Source: DASTGO01 sp035719045 (GTDB lineage Bacteria; Actinomycetota; Actinomycetes; Actinomycetales; Kineosporiaceae). Taken from it: DNA of 23,459 bases. The notes beneath the pieces were generated by a model. It saw only the letters and a list, made by a program, of their open reading frames with translations. It had not been told where the DNA came from and ran no database searches. A program made the position numbers and the translations under genes. Below are positions 13,240 to 20,577 of the stretch, one piece after another (the first letter of the stretch is position 1; each line of letters opens with the position of its first letter). Where the stretch lies: positions 1 through 23,459 of the forward strand of contig DASTGO010000298.1 of NCBI GenBank assembly GCA_035719045.1. Reading direction: 5' to 3'.

Positions 13240-15021
13240 TCAGCCGCCGAACAGGGCACGCGCGCGCGAACCCGACCAGCTCACCATCGCCGATGCCGCC
13301 ACGATCGCGTCCAGCCAGATCCCCCGGCCGACCGCCACCGGCGCCAGCAGACCGAGCGCCACCAGCGGCCCGCGCAGGTACCAGAGGAGCAGCTGCGACG
13401 GTCCGCTGTCCCCCATCGGCGTGGACGCACCGACCAGCACACCGACCGGGACGTCCCCCCGGTAGGCGCTCACCAGGGCGGCGCCCAGCAGCGCCGGGAC
13501 GGCCAGGGCGCATTCGGTGATCCCCGCCGGCAGGCCTGCGACCGCCCCCGGGCCCGCGGCGATCAGCCCGGCGGACCCCGCGGCGGCCAGGCCGAGCCCG
13601 ATCACCGCGAGCCCTCCGAGCAGCACCGCCCCGGGCACGACCAGGTGCCACCGGGCCAGGGTGGACGGTTCCAGCGGCAGGCCCCGGGCCGCCCGGGGGT
13701 CGTCGGCGTCGAGACGTGCCGGTTCGACCAGTTGCGCCGCCGCGACGTACAGCGCGACCAGGCCCGGCACGCTCAGCGCGAGATGCTGCGCAAGCGTCGT
13801 CCCCAGCTGCGGACCGGTGCCGACCGGGTGTGCCGCGCCGGCCCGGACCAGCACCACCGCGGCCACCAGCCAGAGCAGGCCCCACAGCAGCCGGGAGGAT
13901 GCGCGCAGCAGGGCGGTGGCGTCCCGCCAGGGAAGGATCAGCCACCGCTGTCGCGGGACGGGCAGCCGCCAACAGGCCCGCGGGGCCCAGCCCTGTGCGC
14001 CACGGATCAGGGCGCGCGCCCGGCGTGGCTGCAGGGTCCACACCGAGGCCGACACCGCGCTCACGGTGACCGCCCGGGCCCGCAGTGTCCGGGCCGGAAC
14101 CCGGTCGATCCGCCGGTCGGCCCACCAGGCGGCGACCACGCCGATGACCAGGGCGGCCACGGACGCCACCGGCCAGCCCGCCACCCCAGGACCGCCCGTG
14201 GCCACCGCAGCGGCCAGCGGCTGGGCCGCCCAGCCCCAGGGTCCGCTCCACAGCACCAGCGGGGCGATCGCCCGGCCGAGCGAGCCGCCCGCTCCGGCGG
14301 GATCGACCGCCCAGGCGGTGACCACGACGGCCGGCACCGCCGGGACCAGCCACAACCAGGCTCCGGCGGCGTCCAGCCAGCGTTGCGCCCACCCGGACGC
14401 GCCCTCGGCCAGGCCCGCCGCCGCAGTCGCGAGCAGCCCGGCGAACAGCCCGGTCGCCGCACCACCCACGGCGCAGCCGGCCACCGAGCCCCCGGTGAGC
14501 AGCCGCAGCAGCACCCCGACCACCGCCCCGGCCAGCCCGCCGAGCGCCGCCCCGGACACCATGACCAGCCGCAGCCGCGGACGCAGCAGCCGGCCGCGGG
14601 CGATCGGGGCGGGCAGCAGCCAGGACGCCGCCGCGAGATCCAGCAGGGCCGGACCACGCCAGGCGGCGTCCCGGACCGCGGCCACCAGGAGGAGCAGCAC
14701 CACGGTGGCCGCAGCCAGCGGGACCGCAGCCGCGCCGGCCGACCCGGTTCCCCGTGCCGGCGAGGTGACCGCCACCCCGAGGTACGGGGCCACGTAGACC
14801 ATGGCCAGCAGAACCGCGACGTAGCCGGCGTACGCGGCCCCGCGCAGTCGTTCCCGGCGGTGCCCGGCGCGCAGTTCGTGCAGCAGGGAGGTCACCTGGC
14901 CGGCGATCTCGTCCCAGTAGGGGTCGTCCGCCGCGGGGAGTTCCTCCGGTTCGTCCCCGGGCCTGTCACTGTCGGCGGACCGGTCGCCCCCGTCGCCGTC
15001 GGCGCGCGGCACGTCCGTCAT
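13240..15021 (-). CDS. ABC transporter membrane subunit (uncharacterised)
   Basis: A 593-residue protein with a hydrophilic, acidic N-terminus (1-35), an amphipathic start (YWDEIAGQVTSLLHELRAGHRRERLRG) and then about 12 or more hydrophobic Ala/Leu/Val/Gly-rich segments separated by short loops. A basic segment in the middle (residues about 335-390, RRARALIRGAQGWAPRACWRLPVPRQRW) would be cytoplasmic. I see no enzymatic motif. The ATG start overlaps the stop of the ABC ATPase gene by four bases (ATGA, 15018-15021), so it is very probably the membrane partner of that ATPase. It resembles large uncharacterised permease-like proteins seen beside single ATPases in actinobacteria. The substrate is unknown; with no binding protein nearby, export or a self-protection role is more likely than uptake, which is inference. 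Confidence 0.7.
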   Translation of the reverse strand: MTDVPRADGDGGDRSADSDRPGDEPEELPAADDPYWDEIAGQVTSLLHELRAGHRRERLRGAAYAGYVAVLLAMVYVAPYLGVAVTSPARGTGSAGAAAVPLAAATVVLLLLVAAVRDAAWRGPALLDLAAASWLLPAPIARGRLLRPRLRLVMVSGAALGGLAGAVVGVLLRLLTGGSVAGCAVGGAATGLFAGLLATAAAGLAEGASGWAQRWLDAAGAWLWLVPAVPAVVVTAWAVDPAGAGGSLGRAIAPLVLWSGPWGWAAQPLAAAVATGGPGVAGWPVASVAALVIGVVAAWWADRRIDRVPARTLRARAVTVSAVSASVWTLQPRRARALIRGAQGWAPRACWRLPVPRQRWLILPWRDATALLRASSRLLWGLLWLVAAVVLVRAGAAHPVGTGPQLGTTLAQHLALSVPGLVALYVAAAQLVEPARLDADDPRAARGLPLEPSTLARWHLVVPGAVLLGGLAVIGLGLAAAGSAGLIAAGPGAVAGLPAGITECALAVPALLGAALVSAYRGDVPVGVLVGASTPMGDSGPSQLLLWYLRGPLVALGLLAPVAVGRGIWLDAIVAASAMVSWSGSRARALFGG

Positions 15022-15731
15022 GCCTGCACCGGCAGGACCTCGGCGGGCGGCCCGTCACCGACCACCCGGCCCTCGTCGAGCAGCAGGACCCGCTCGGCGA
15101 CCGCTGCCGCGAGCTCGACGTGGTGGGTGGCCAGCAGGACCGCGACCCCGTCGGACTTCTCCGCCACGATCCGGGTGGCCAGGTCACGGCGGGCGTCGGG
15201 GTCCAGGCGCTGTTCGGGCTCGTCCAGGACCAGCAGGTCCCGGGGCCGGACCAGGGCCGAGGCCAGCAGCAGCGCCTGGGTCTGCCCGGACGACAGCGCC
15301 GAGGGCAGGTGGTCGGCCTTCTCGGTCAGCCGCCGGTCGGCCAGGGCCCAGTCCACCCAGCCGTGCGGATCGTCCGCGCCGTGTGCCACCGCGACCAGCA
15401 GCAGGTGCTCGCGGACGCTGAGGTCCGGGTAGTAGCCGCTGCCGTCGGCGACCACGGCGATCCGGGCCCGTGCCTGCAGATCGTCCTCGCTCAGCGGACG
15501 GCCGTCGAACAGCACCTGCCCGGCGCTGGGCACGTCCCGGCCGGCGGCGATCCGCAACAGGGTCGACTTGCCCGATCCGTTGGGTCCCAGCAGGGCCACG
15601 CACTCCCCCGCCCGCACCACCAGATCCACCGGATGCAGGACCCGCCGCGCTGCGTAGTCCCGGGCCACACCCGCCAGTCGCAGCAACTGCCCGTCCGTCA
15701 CCCGCGTGCCCCGTCCGTCACCGAACCCCAC
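15018..15731 (-). CDS. ABC transporter ATP-binding protein
   Basis: A 237-residue ABC ATPase with every standard motif: Walker A GPNGSGKST (49-57), a Q-loop-region change (ARIAVVADGSGYYPDLSVREHLLL), signature LSSGQ, Walker B DLLVLDEPEQRLDPDARRDL, and H-loop ATHH. The usual glutamine of the Q-loop is not obvious, and LSSGQ replaces LSGGQ. It is coupled by a 4-base overlap to the membrane subunit gene. The start is uncertain: GTG 15731 has only a very close GGTGAGG, and GTG 15701 is an alternative; a 12-base direct repeat (15691-15702 and 15711-15722) covers both. A TAGGTT -10 box at 15764-15769 would give a short leader. Confidence 0.88.
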   Translation of the reverse strand: MGFGDGRGTRVTDGQLLRLAGVARDYAARRVLHPVDLVVRAGECVALLGPNGSGKSTLLRIAAGRDVPSAGQVLFDGRPLSEDDLQARARIAVVADGSGYYPDLSVREHLLLVAVAHGADDPHGWVDWALADRRLTEKADHLPSALSSGQTQALLLASALVRPRDLLVLDEPEQRLDPDARRDLATRIVAEKSDGVAVLLATHHVELAAAVAERVLLLDEGRVVGDGPPAEVLPVQA

Positions 15732-15763
15732 CCCTCACCGGAGAGTCCCCGATCCCGCCCGCC

Positions 15764-15769
15764 AACCTA
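15764..15769 (-). promoter_or_regulatory. predicted -10 box of the ABC operon
   Basis: TAGGTT on the minus strand, 33 bases before the GTG at 15731, matches the TAnnnT pattern seen before other genes here. Confidence 0.35.
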
Positions 15770-15902
15770 GTGGGGCCCGGTGGGGTCCTCCCGGTGGACG
15801 GGTCCTTGCGCAGGTAGTGACCCGAGTACCGCTGCTCAGGTTCCCGGCCCGCCCGACCGCGAGCATGAGCCCCCCGCCCGCCTCACCCCACCTCACCTAT
15901 GG

Positions 15903-15956
15903 AGGTCGTCGATGACCTGGTCCGGCCCGAGGTCGTCGACGACATGGTCCGGCCCG
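15903..15956 (+). repeat. 27-bp in-frame tandem duplication at a lipoprotein start
   Basis: Two adjacent 27-base units (15903-15929, 15930-15956) differ at two positions. The first carries the RBS AGGTCGTC and ATG 15912. The second is read as codons, giving the repeated TWSGP at the protein's N-terminus. Confidence 0.9.
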
Positions 15957-16368
15957 CTCACCGTCATCGCGTCGGCGCTGCTGCTGACCGGCTGCGCCGC
16001 CCTCGATCCCCTGCAGGCCGCGGCCGACCCCTCCCCCGCCCACGCTCCCCCTCGACGCCGTGGACCGGCTGACCTCCGCGCTGACCGGACTCCCCCCGGC
16101 TGCCCGCCTGGACTCCGGGCAGGTGCTGGCCGCCACGCGGAAGGCCTTCGCGGGAACTCCCGGGGAGGCCAGCGTCGGCACCGCCCCGGACGGATCGGTC
16201 GGTGTCGCGGTCACCATCGGACCGCGCCTGGACTGCCTGGCCGCCCGGATCCCGCCCGGTGGCCGCCCCGAGGTCTGGGTGCCGCCCCGGGTGGTCGTAC
16301 AGCCCGGTGAACTCGGCTGCGACGCCGCCGCCTTCGCCCGCGGCCTCGGCACCAGCGCGCCGCACTGA
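15912..16368 (+). pseudogene. small lipoprotein gene with an apparent frameshift
   Basis: ATG 15912 (GGAGGT upstream) opens a frame encoding a lipoprotein signal: TWSGP repeat, LTVIASALLLTGCAALDP with lipobox LTGC. The sensible mature part lies in the next frame: DAVDRLTSALTGLPPAARLDSGQVLAATRKAF, two Cys (LDCLAARIPPGG and ELGCDAAAF) and a stop at 16368. The two frames meet in a C-rich stretch (16021-16044, including CTCCCCCGCCC at 16031-16041). Removing one base there would fuse them into a protein of about 151 residues. The original frame otherwise runs to 16310 as an Arg/Pro-rich tail without family character. So this is a broken gene, a sequencing error in a C run, or a slippage switch. 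The paired Cys would suit an extracytoplasmic protein. Function unknown; a separate 102-codon gene from GTG 16060 is the alternative reading. Confidence 0.6.
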
Positions 16369-16560
16369 GTTCCGGGGCGAGCGCAGTCAGTTACGCGGCC
16401 GGCGCACTCCGCCACCCCGGCACCAGGGGCGCGCACGCCGCACATCATCGCCCGGCCGGCGTCCCGCCTGGCCAGCGGCCGATCCGACCCGAGACCCGGG
16501 CGACACGGGGTACCGCGATGGGTGCTCGGTTCGGGCACATGGAAGCATCGAGGGTGAGAG

Positions 16561-18234
16561 ATGACGTCGCCGAGGAGCCGCCCCGCCATGTCCGAGCCCG
16601 CACGCCTCACCGACCTGCCCGAGTGGACCGCCCTCGCCCGGCACCGGGACGACCTCGGAGCCACTCACCTCCGGCAACTGTTCGCCGACGACCCGGTCCG
16701 GGCCAAGCGGTACACCCTCCAGGTCGGGGACCTGCACCTGGACTACTCCAAGAACCTCGTCACCGACGAGACCCTCCGCCTGCTGCGTGCCCTGCTCGAG
16801 GCCCGCCGGGTGGGCGACCTGCGGGACGCCATGTTCCGTGGCGAGAAGATCAACCTCACCGAGAACCGGGCCGTCCTGCACACCGCCCTGCGCGCCCCCC
16901 GCGACGCCGTGATCGAGGTCGACGGGCAGGACGTCGTGCCCGAGGTGCACGACGTCCTGGACCGGATGGCCGCCTTCGCCGACACGGTCCGTTCCGGGGC
17001 CTGGACCGGCCACACCGGGCGCCGGATCCGCTCCATCGTCAACGTGGGCATCGGCGGCTCCGACCTCGGCCCGGCGATGGCCTACGACGCCCTGCGCCCG
17101 TACACGATGCGCGACCTCACGGTCCGGTTCGTCTCCAACGTCGACGGAGCGGATCTCCACGAGGCGGTCCGCGACCTCGACCCCGCCGAGACGCTGTTCA
17201 TCATCGCGTCGAAGACCTTCACCACCCTGGAGACCATCACCAACGCCGTCTCCGCCCGGGCCTGGCTGCTGGACGGGCTCGCCGCCGGCGACGAGGCCGT
17301 CGCCCGGCACTTCGTCGCGGTCTCCACGAACGCCGAGAAGGTCGCCGAGTTCGGCATCGACACCGCCAACATGTTCGGCTTCTGGGACTGGGTGGGCGGG
17401 CGCTACTCCTTCGACTCGGCGATCGGGCTGTCGCTCATGATCGCGTTGGGGCCACAGGGATTCCGTGAACTGCTGGCCGGGTTCCGACTGGTCGACGAGC
17501 ACTTCCGCACGGCGCCGCCGGAGCAGAACGCCCCGATGGTCCTGGCGCTGCTCGGCATCTGGTACGGCTCGTTCTTCGACGCGCAGACCCATGCCGTGCT
17601 GCCCTACAGCCACTACCTGGGCCGGTTCACGGCGTACCTGCAGCAACTGGACATGGAGTCCAACGGCAAGTCGGTCGACCGGCAGGGCCGCCCGGTCAGC
17701 TGGCAGACCGGTCCGGTGGTGTGGGGCACGCCGGGCACCAACGGCCAGCACGCCTACTACCAGTTGCTGCACCAGGGGACGAAGCTGGTCCCCGCCGATC
17801 TCATCGGCTTCGCCCGCCCGGTCGCCGAACTCGGCCCCCGCACCGCCGCCCAGCACGACCTGCTGATGGCCAACCTGTTCGCCCAGGGGCAGGCGCTGGC
17901 CTTCGGCAAGACGGCCGAGGAGGTGGCGGCCGAAGGCGTTGCCGCCGAACAGGTCCCGCACCGCACCTTCCGCGGCAACCACCCGACCACGACGATCCTG
18001 GCCCCGCAACTCACCCCGTCGGTGCTCGGTCAGCTCATCGCGCTCTACGAGCACAAGGTGTTCGTGCAGGGCGCCGTCTGGGACATCGACAGCTTCGACC
18101 AGTGGGGCGTGGAACTGGGCAAGGTGCTGGCGAAGCGGGTCGAGCCGGCACTGGTCGAGGGCACCCCGGTGGCCGGGCTCGACCTGTCCACGGCCTCGCT
18201 GGTCGAGACCTACCGGGCGATGCGCGGGCGCTGA
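16561..18234 (+). CDS. pgi: glucose-6-phosphate isomerase
   Basis: A 557-residue cytosolic enzyme interconverting glucose-6-phosphate and fructose-6-phosphate. Conserved blocks in order: NVGIGGSDLGPAMAYDAL, FVSNVDGADL, IIASKTFTTLETITNA (phosphate binding), NMFGFWDWVGGRYSFDSAIGLS (first signature), LPYSHYLGRFTAYLQQLDMESNGKS with catalytic Glu366, GTPGTNGQHAYYQLLHQGTK with His397, and WDIDSFDQWGVELGK with Lys521 (second signature). All catalytic residues are present and the length is normal. Two starts are possible: ATG 16561 (GAGG seven bases upstream) and ATG 16588 (GAGGAG about ten bases upstream); the choice changes only nine residues. It stands alone between the broken lipoprotein gene and a convergent small gene. 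A 17-base tandem duplication begins at its stop codon, and a GC hairpin follows. Confidence 0.97.
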   Translation: MTSPRSRPAMSEPARLTDLPEWTALARHRDDLGATHLRQLFADDPVRAKRYTLQVGDLHLDYSKNLVTDETLRLLRALLEARRVGDLRDAMFRGEKINLTENRAVLHTALRAPRDAVIEVDGQDVVPEVHDVLDRMAAFADTVRSGAWTGHTGRRIRSIVNVGIGGSDLGPAMAYDALRPYTMRDLTVRFVSNVDGADLHEAVRDLDPAETLFIIASKTFTTLETITNAVSARAWLLDGLAAGDEAVARHFVAVSTNAEKVAEFGIDTANMFGFWDWVGGRYSFDSAIGLSLMIALGPQGFRELLAGFRLVDEHFRTAPPEQNAPMVLALLGIWYGSFFDAQTHAVLPYSHYLGRFTAYLQQLDMESNGKSVDRQGRPVSWQTGPVVWGTPGTNGQHAYYQLLHQGTKLVPADLIGFARPVAELGPRTAAQHDLLMANLFAQGQALAFGKTAEEVAAEGVAAEQVPHRTFRGNHPTTTILAPQLTPSVLGQLIALYEHKVFVQGAVWDIDSFDQWGVELGKVLAKRVEPALVEGTPVAGLDLSTASLVETYRAMRGR

Positions 18235-18263
18235 TCTTCCGGCAACGCTGATTCTCCGACAAC
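18230..18263 (+). repeat. 17-bp tandem duplication over the pgi stop codon
   Basis: Two adjacent units, GCTGATCTTCCGGCAAC (18230-18246) and GCTGATTCTCCGACAAC (18247-18263), match at 14 of 17 bases. Each contains a TGA; the first is the pgi stop. Confidence 0.8.
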
Positions 18264-18280
18264 AACACGGGCACCGGCAG

Positions 18281-18312
18281 CCGCCCCGCCCGGGTGCTCC
18301 CCGGCGGGGCGG
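18281..18312. terminator. GC-rich hairpin between convergent pgi and the small membrane gene
   Basis: CCGCCCCGCC (18281-18290) pairs perfectly with GGCGGGGCGG (18303-18312) across a 12-base loop. Additional pairing GGCACC/GGTGCC is possible just outside. It sits between two convergent stops (18234 and 18317), as expected of a bidirectional terminator. Confidence 0.6.
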
Positions 18313-18316
18313 TGCC

Positions 18317-18676
18317 TCACCGGTCGTCGGCGGGGCGGCTGCGGTCGCGGGACCGGCGGGTTCCGCGGGACGGTTCCTGCGGGTCGGCCGGTGCCCGGGT
18401 GGTGAGATACCGCTCCAGCTCACGGATCCCGGCGGCGGCGTAGCGGGTCACCGACGACTCGTCGCCGGGGTCCAGGGCCGGCTCATGCCCCTCCCGCAGC
18501 GACTCCATCATGCGGCTCCACGACACGTACGACAGGTAGCCGCAGTAGCCGCAGCCGGCGACCGCGAAGGACGCCACCAGCCCCCACCACAGCAACCGGA
18601 TCCACTGCAGGAGCAGGGAGGAGAACGCCTGGCCCGCGAGGACGAACGCGTTGGTCTGGGGATCGGGAGCGAACAC
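18317..18676 (-). CDS. small membrane protein of unknown function
   Basis: A 119-residue protein. After a short N-terminus (MFAPDPQTNAFVLAG) comes a hydrophobic stretch, FSSLLLQWIRLLWWGLVASFAVAGCGYCGYLSYV (about residues 18-52), that could form one or two membrane helices and contains two Cys. A soluble, charged C-terminus follows (SWSRMMESLREGHEP, IRELERYLTTRA) with an Arg/Asp/Pro-rich tail. I recognise no family. The GTG at 18676 is chosen because GGAGG lies six bases upstream; an upstream in-frame start at 18715 has no comparable site. Transcribed divergently from the IMPase-family gene; TACCGT at 18728-18733 (minus strand) is a weak -10 candidate. Confidence 0.6.
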   Translation of the reverse strand: MFAPDPQTNAFVLAGQAFSSLLLQWIRLLWWGLVASFAVAGCGYCGYLSYVSWSRMMESLREGHEPALDPGDESSVTRYAAAGIRELERYLTTRAPADPQEPSRGTRRSRDRSRPADDR

Positions 18677-18800
18677 GGCACACCTCCGCGTACGACCGGA
18701 GTGGCTCACGGCCACAGCCGTGGCATCACGGTAGGACGGCGCACGCTGATCCGGGAGAGGCTCTTGGTCCCCGCGCCCCGGGTGGTCCCTGCGCTCTGGG

Positions 18801-18859
18801 AGCGACCGGCAATGGGGGCCGTTCGATCTGCGAGCCGGGCTTCCCCGTTGCCGGTCGCT
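18801..18859. promoter_or_regulatory. long inverted repeat abutting the IMPase-family promoter
   Basis: AGCGACCGGCAATGGGG (18801-18817) is matched by its reverse complement with one mismatch at 18843-18859, across a 25-base loop; one more G-C pair extends the stem. The right arm ends one base before a TAGGGT -10 box, so the structure covers the upstream promoter region between two divergent genes. Confidence 0.7.
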
Positions 18860-18860
18860 C

Positions 18861-18866
18861 TAGGGT
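18861..18866 (+). promoter_or_regulatory. predicted -10 box of the IMPase-family gene
   Basis: TAGGGT, 45 bases before the ATG at 18912, matches the -10 form seen elsewhere in the window. The -35 region lies inside the inverted repeat at 18801-18859. Confidence 0.45.
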
Positions 18867-18911
18867 GGTGGCGGCACCGGGGCGGTGCTGTCAGCGGACG
18901 GAGGGGAACCG

Positions 18912-19769
18912 ATGGTCACGGGGGATTTCCTGCCCGGAATGGAACTGGCGCTCCAGCAGGCCGGCACCGCGGCCAGGCTGCTGCGCGGACGGGTCGCCAA
19001 CGAGGGCAAGCCCGACCCGGCCGGCTCCCTGGCCGGCGACGATCTCTCCCAGGCCAAGCGCACCGCCAAGACCGCGGCCGACGAACTGGTCCAGGAACTG
19101 CTGCTGCTGGCGGCCCTGCGGCTGATGCCGTCCGGCAGCGTCCGCCTGGACCCGGAGGAGGACACCGCGACGGTCGAGCGGTTCCCGCCCCTGGCCGGTG
19201 GGACGGGCCCGGTGCTGGTGGTCGACCCGATCGACGGGACCCTGCACTACGTCACCGGTCAGCGCGGGTACTCCGTATGCCTGGGGCTGGTCGACCGCGG
19301 CGAGATGCGGGCTGCCGCCGTGTACTTCCCCGACCACGACGACTGCTACGGCCTGGACGAGTCCGGCACGGCATACCTCGCGCACGACTTCTCCACCCGG
19401 GGCTGGGCGCAAGCCGTCCGGCTGGCGGTGGCCCCCTTCGACGGGCCCGTCATCCACGGGAACGTCCGGGTCGGGCAGCCGGTCCGGGACGCCCTTGGCC
19501 GGGCGGGCTTCCGGTTCACCGACGACCACCACAGCTCCGGACCCGACTGCCTGCTGGCCCTGCTGCGCGGACAGTCCCTCGGGTACCTGGCGCACACCCG
19601 GCACGTACGTGACCTGCTGCTCGGGGCGGTCCTGCAGGGGGCGGGTGCCGTGGCGGTGGACTGGTCCGGTGAGCCGTTGCGCTGGCCCGACGGCGGGCGG
19701 CTGCCCCGGGCCGCCTTCCTCGGCAGCGCACCCGATGCCCGGCTACTGAACTGCCTGCGGGAGGGCTGA
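18912..19769 (+). CDS. inositol monophosphatase-family phosphatase
   Basis: A 285-residue member of the Mg-dependent, Li-sensitive phosphatase superfamily (IMPase/CysQ/FBPase). The core motif VLVVDPIDGTLHYVTGQRGYSVCLGLV (from about 101; metal ligands D105 and D108) is clear. Upstream are KTAADELVQELLL and EE at 82-83, equivalent to the GEE metal site. The C-terminal WDxAAG motif is altered to HVRDLLLGAVLQGAGAVAVDWSG, keeping the Asp but losing the Trp. Activity is plausible; the substrate (inositol phosphate, histidinol phosphate, PAP or a sugar bisphosphate) cannot be told from sequence. The ATG at 18912 has GGAGG about seven bases upstream; an ATG-like start at 18885 lacks one. It is divergent from the small membrane gene across a long inverted repeat. 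Confidence 0.82.
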   Translation: MVTGDFLPGMELALQQAGTAARLLRGRVANEGKPDPAGSLAGDDLSQAKRTAKTAADELVQELLLLAALRLMPSGSVRLDPEEDTATVERFPPLAGGTGPVLVVDPIDGTLHYVTGQRGYSVCLGLVDRGEMRAAAVYFPDHDDCYGLDESGTAYLAHDFSTRGWAQAVRLAVAPFDGPVIHGNVRVGQPVRDALGRAGFRFTDDHHSSGPDCLLALLRGQSLGYLAHTRHVRDLLLGAVLQGAGAVAVDWSGEPLRWPDGGRLPRAAFLGSAPDARLLNCLREG

Positions 19770-19807
19770 GGCCCGGCACCTCGGTCCGGCGCCCCTCCAG
19801 GTCGCTC

Positions 19808-19843
19808 GCCCTCCCGCACCACGCTGCCCTCCCGCACCACGCC
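19808..19843. repeat. 18-bp tandem duplication upstream of ppa
   Basis: Two adjacent units GCCCTCCCGCACCACGCY (19808-19825 and 19826-19843) match at 17 of 18 bases, in the gap between the IMPase-family gene and ppa. Confidence 0.85.
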
Positions 19844-19886
19844 GCCGGCCGGGTCCGCCCGCCGGGGCCGACCGGGGACCGGCCGC

Positions 19887-19892
19887 TAGGCT
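19887..19892 (+). promoter_or_regulatory. predicted -10 box of ppa
   Basis: TAGGCT about 100 bases before the ppa GTG. It would give a leader of about 90 bases; no clear -35 box. Confidence 0.35.
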
Positions 19893-19988
19893 GGCTGCCG
19901 GCGCCGTTGCCGACCGCCCGGCTGCCACCGTCACCGTTGCCTGCCCGGGAGCACCGTCCCGGCCGGCCCATCCGTACGGGGAGCCCGC

Positions 19989-20480
19989 GTGGACGTCGAG
20001 ATGGTCGTGGAGATCCCCAAGGGCTCCCGCAACAAGTACGAGATGGACCACGCGCTGAACCGGATCCGGCTGAACCGGATGCTGTTCACCTCGACCCGGT
20101 ACCCCGTGGACTACGGCTTCATCCCGCAGACCCTCGCCGAGGACGGCGACCCGCTGGACATCATGGTCCTGCTCGACGAGCCGACCTTCCCCGGCTGCTC
20201 CATCCTGGTCCGCCCGGTCGGCCTGTTCTGGATGCGCGACGAGGCCGGGCCGGACGCCAAGGTGCTGTCCATCCCGGCGCGTGACCCCCGGTTCGCCGGG
20301 CTGGGCGATCTGCGCTACGTGCCCGAACACCTGCTCGCCGAGATCCGGCACTTCTTCGACGTGTACAAGGAGCTGGAACCGGGCAAGAGCACCGACATCC
20401 GGGGCTGGCAGGACCGCGCATCCGCCGAGCGCGAGATCCGCGACGCACAGGCCCGCTGGCTGGAGACCTCGGCCGGCTGA
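19989..20480 (+). CDS. ppa: inorganic pyrophosphatase (Family I)
   Basis: A 163-residue soluble enzyme hydrolysing pyrophosphate to phosphate, which pulls biosynthetic reactions forward. Motifs: EIPKGSRNKYE (8-18), YPVDYGFIPQTLAEDGDPLDIMVL with the metal-binding D52, D54 and D57, D89/K91 in DAKVLSIP, and HFFDVYKELEPGK. Length and all active-site residues fit Family I. The GTG at 19989 has GGGGAG six bases upstream; an internal ATG at 20001 would cut into the conserved first strand. Upstream is a gap with an 18-base tandem duplication and a TAGGCT -10 box. Confidence 0.97.
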   Translation: MDVEMVVEIPKGSRNKYEMDHALNRIRLNRMLFTSTRYPVDYGFIPQTLAEDGDPLDIMVLLDEPTFPGCSILVRPVGLFWMRDEAGPDAKVLSIPARDPRFAGLGDLRYVPEHLLAEIRHFFDVYKELEPGKSTDIRGWQDRASAEREIRDAQARWLETSAG

Positions 20481-20577
20481 AGCTGCGGTCCCTGGTGAAC
20501 CGTGGCCCCCGTGCGTCCCGTTGGTACCGGTAGGCCTGCCACTCCGGGCAGTGCCGGCCGCACCCGCGGGAGGCGTC

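Noticed and set aside
12646..15432. A + strand frame of about 928 codons opposite the ABC genes
   Set aside because: Low-complexity Gln/Arg/Pro/Gly content without motifs; typical of antisense frames in high-GC DNA. The opposite strand has clear ABC motifs.
17723..17760. Thr in place of Glu in the pgi segment WGTPGTNGQH, first taken as loss of a catalytic residue
   Set aside because: Counting against the mammalian enzyme places the catalytic Glu in MESNGK (Glu366 here), which is present. The Thr is a non-catalytic change.
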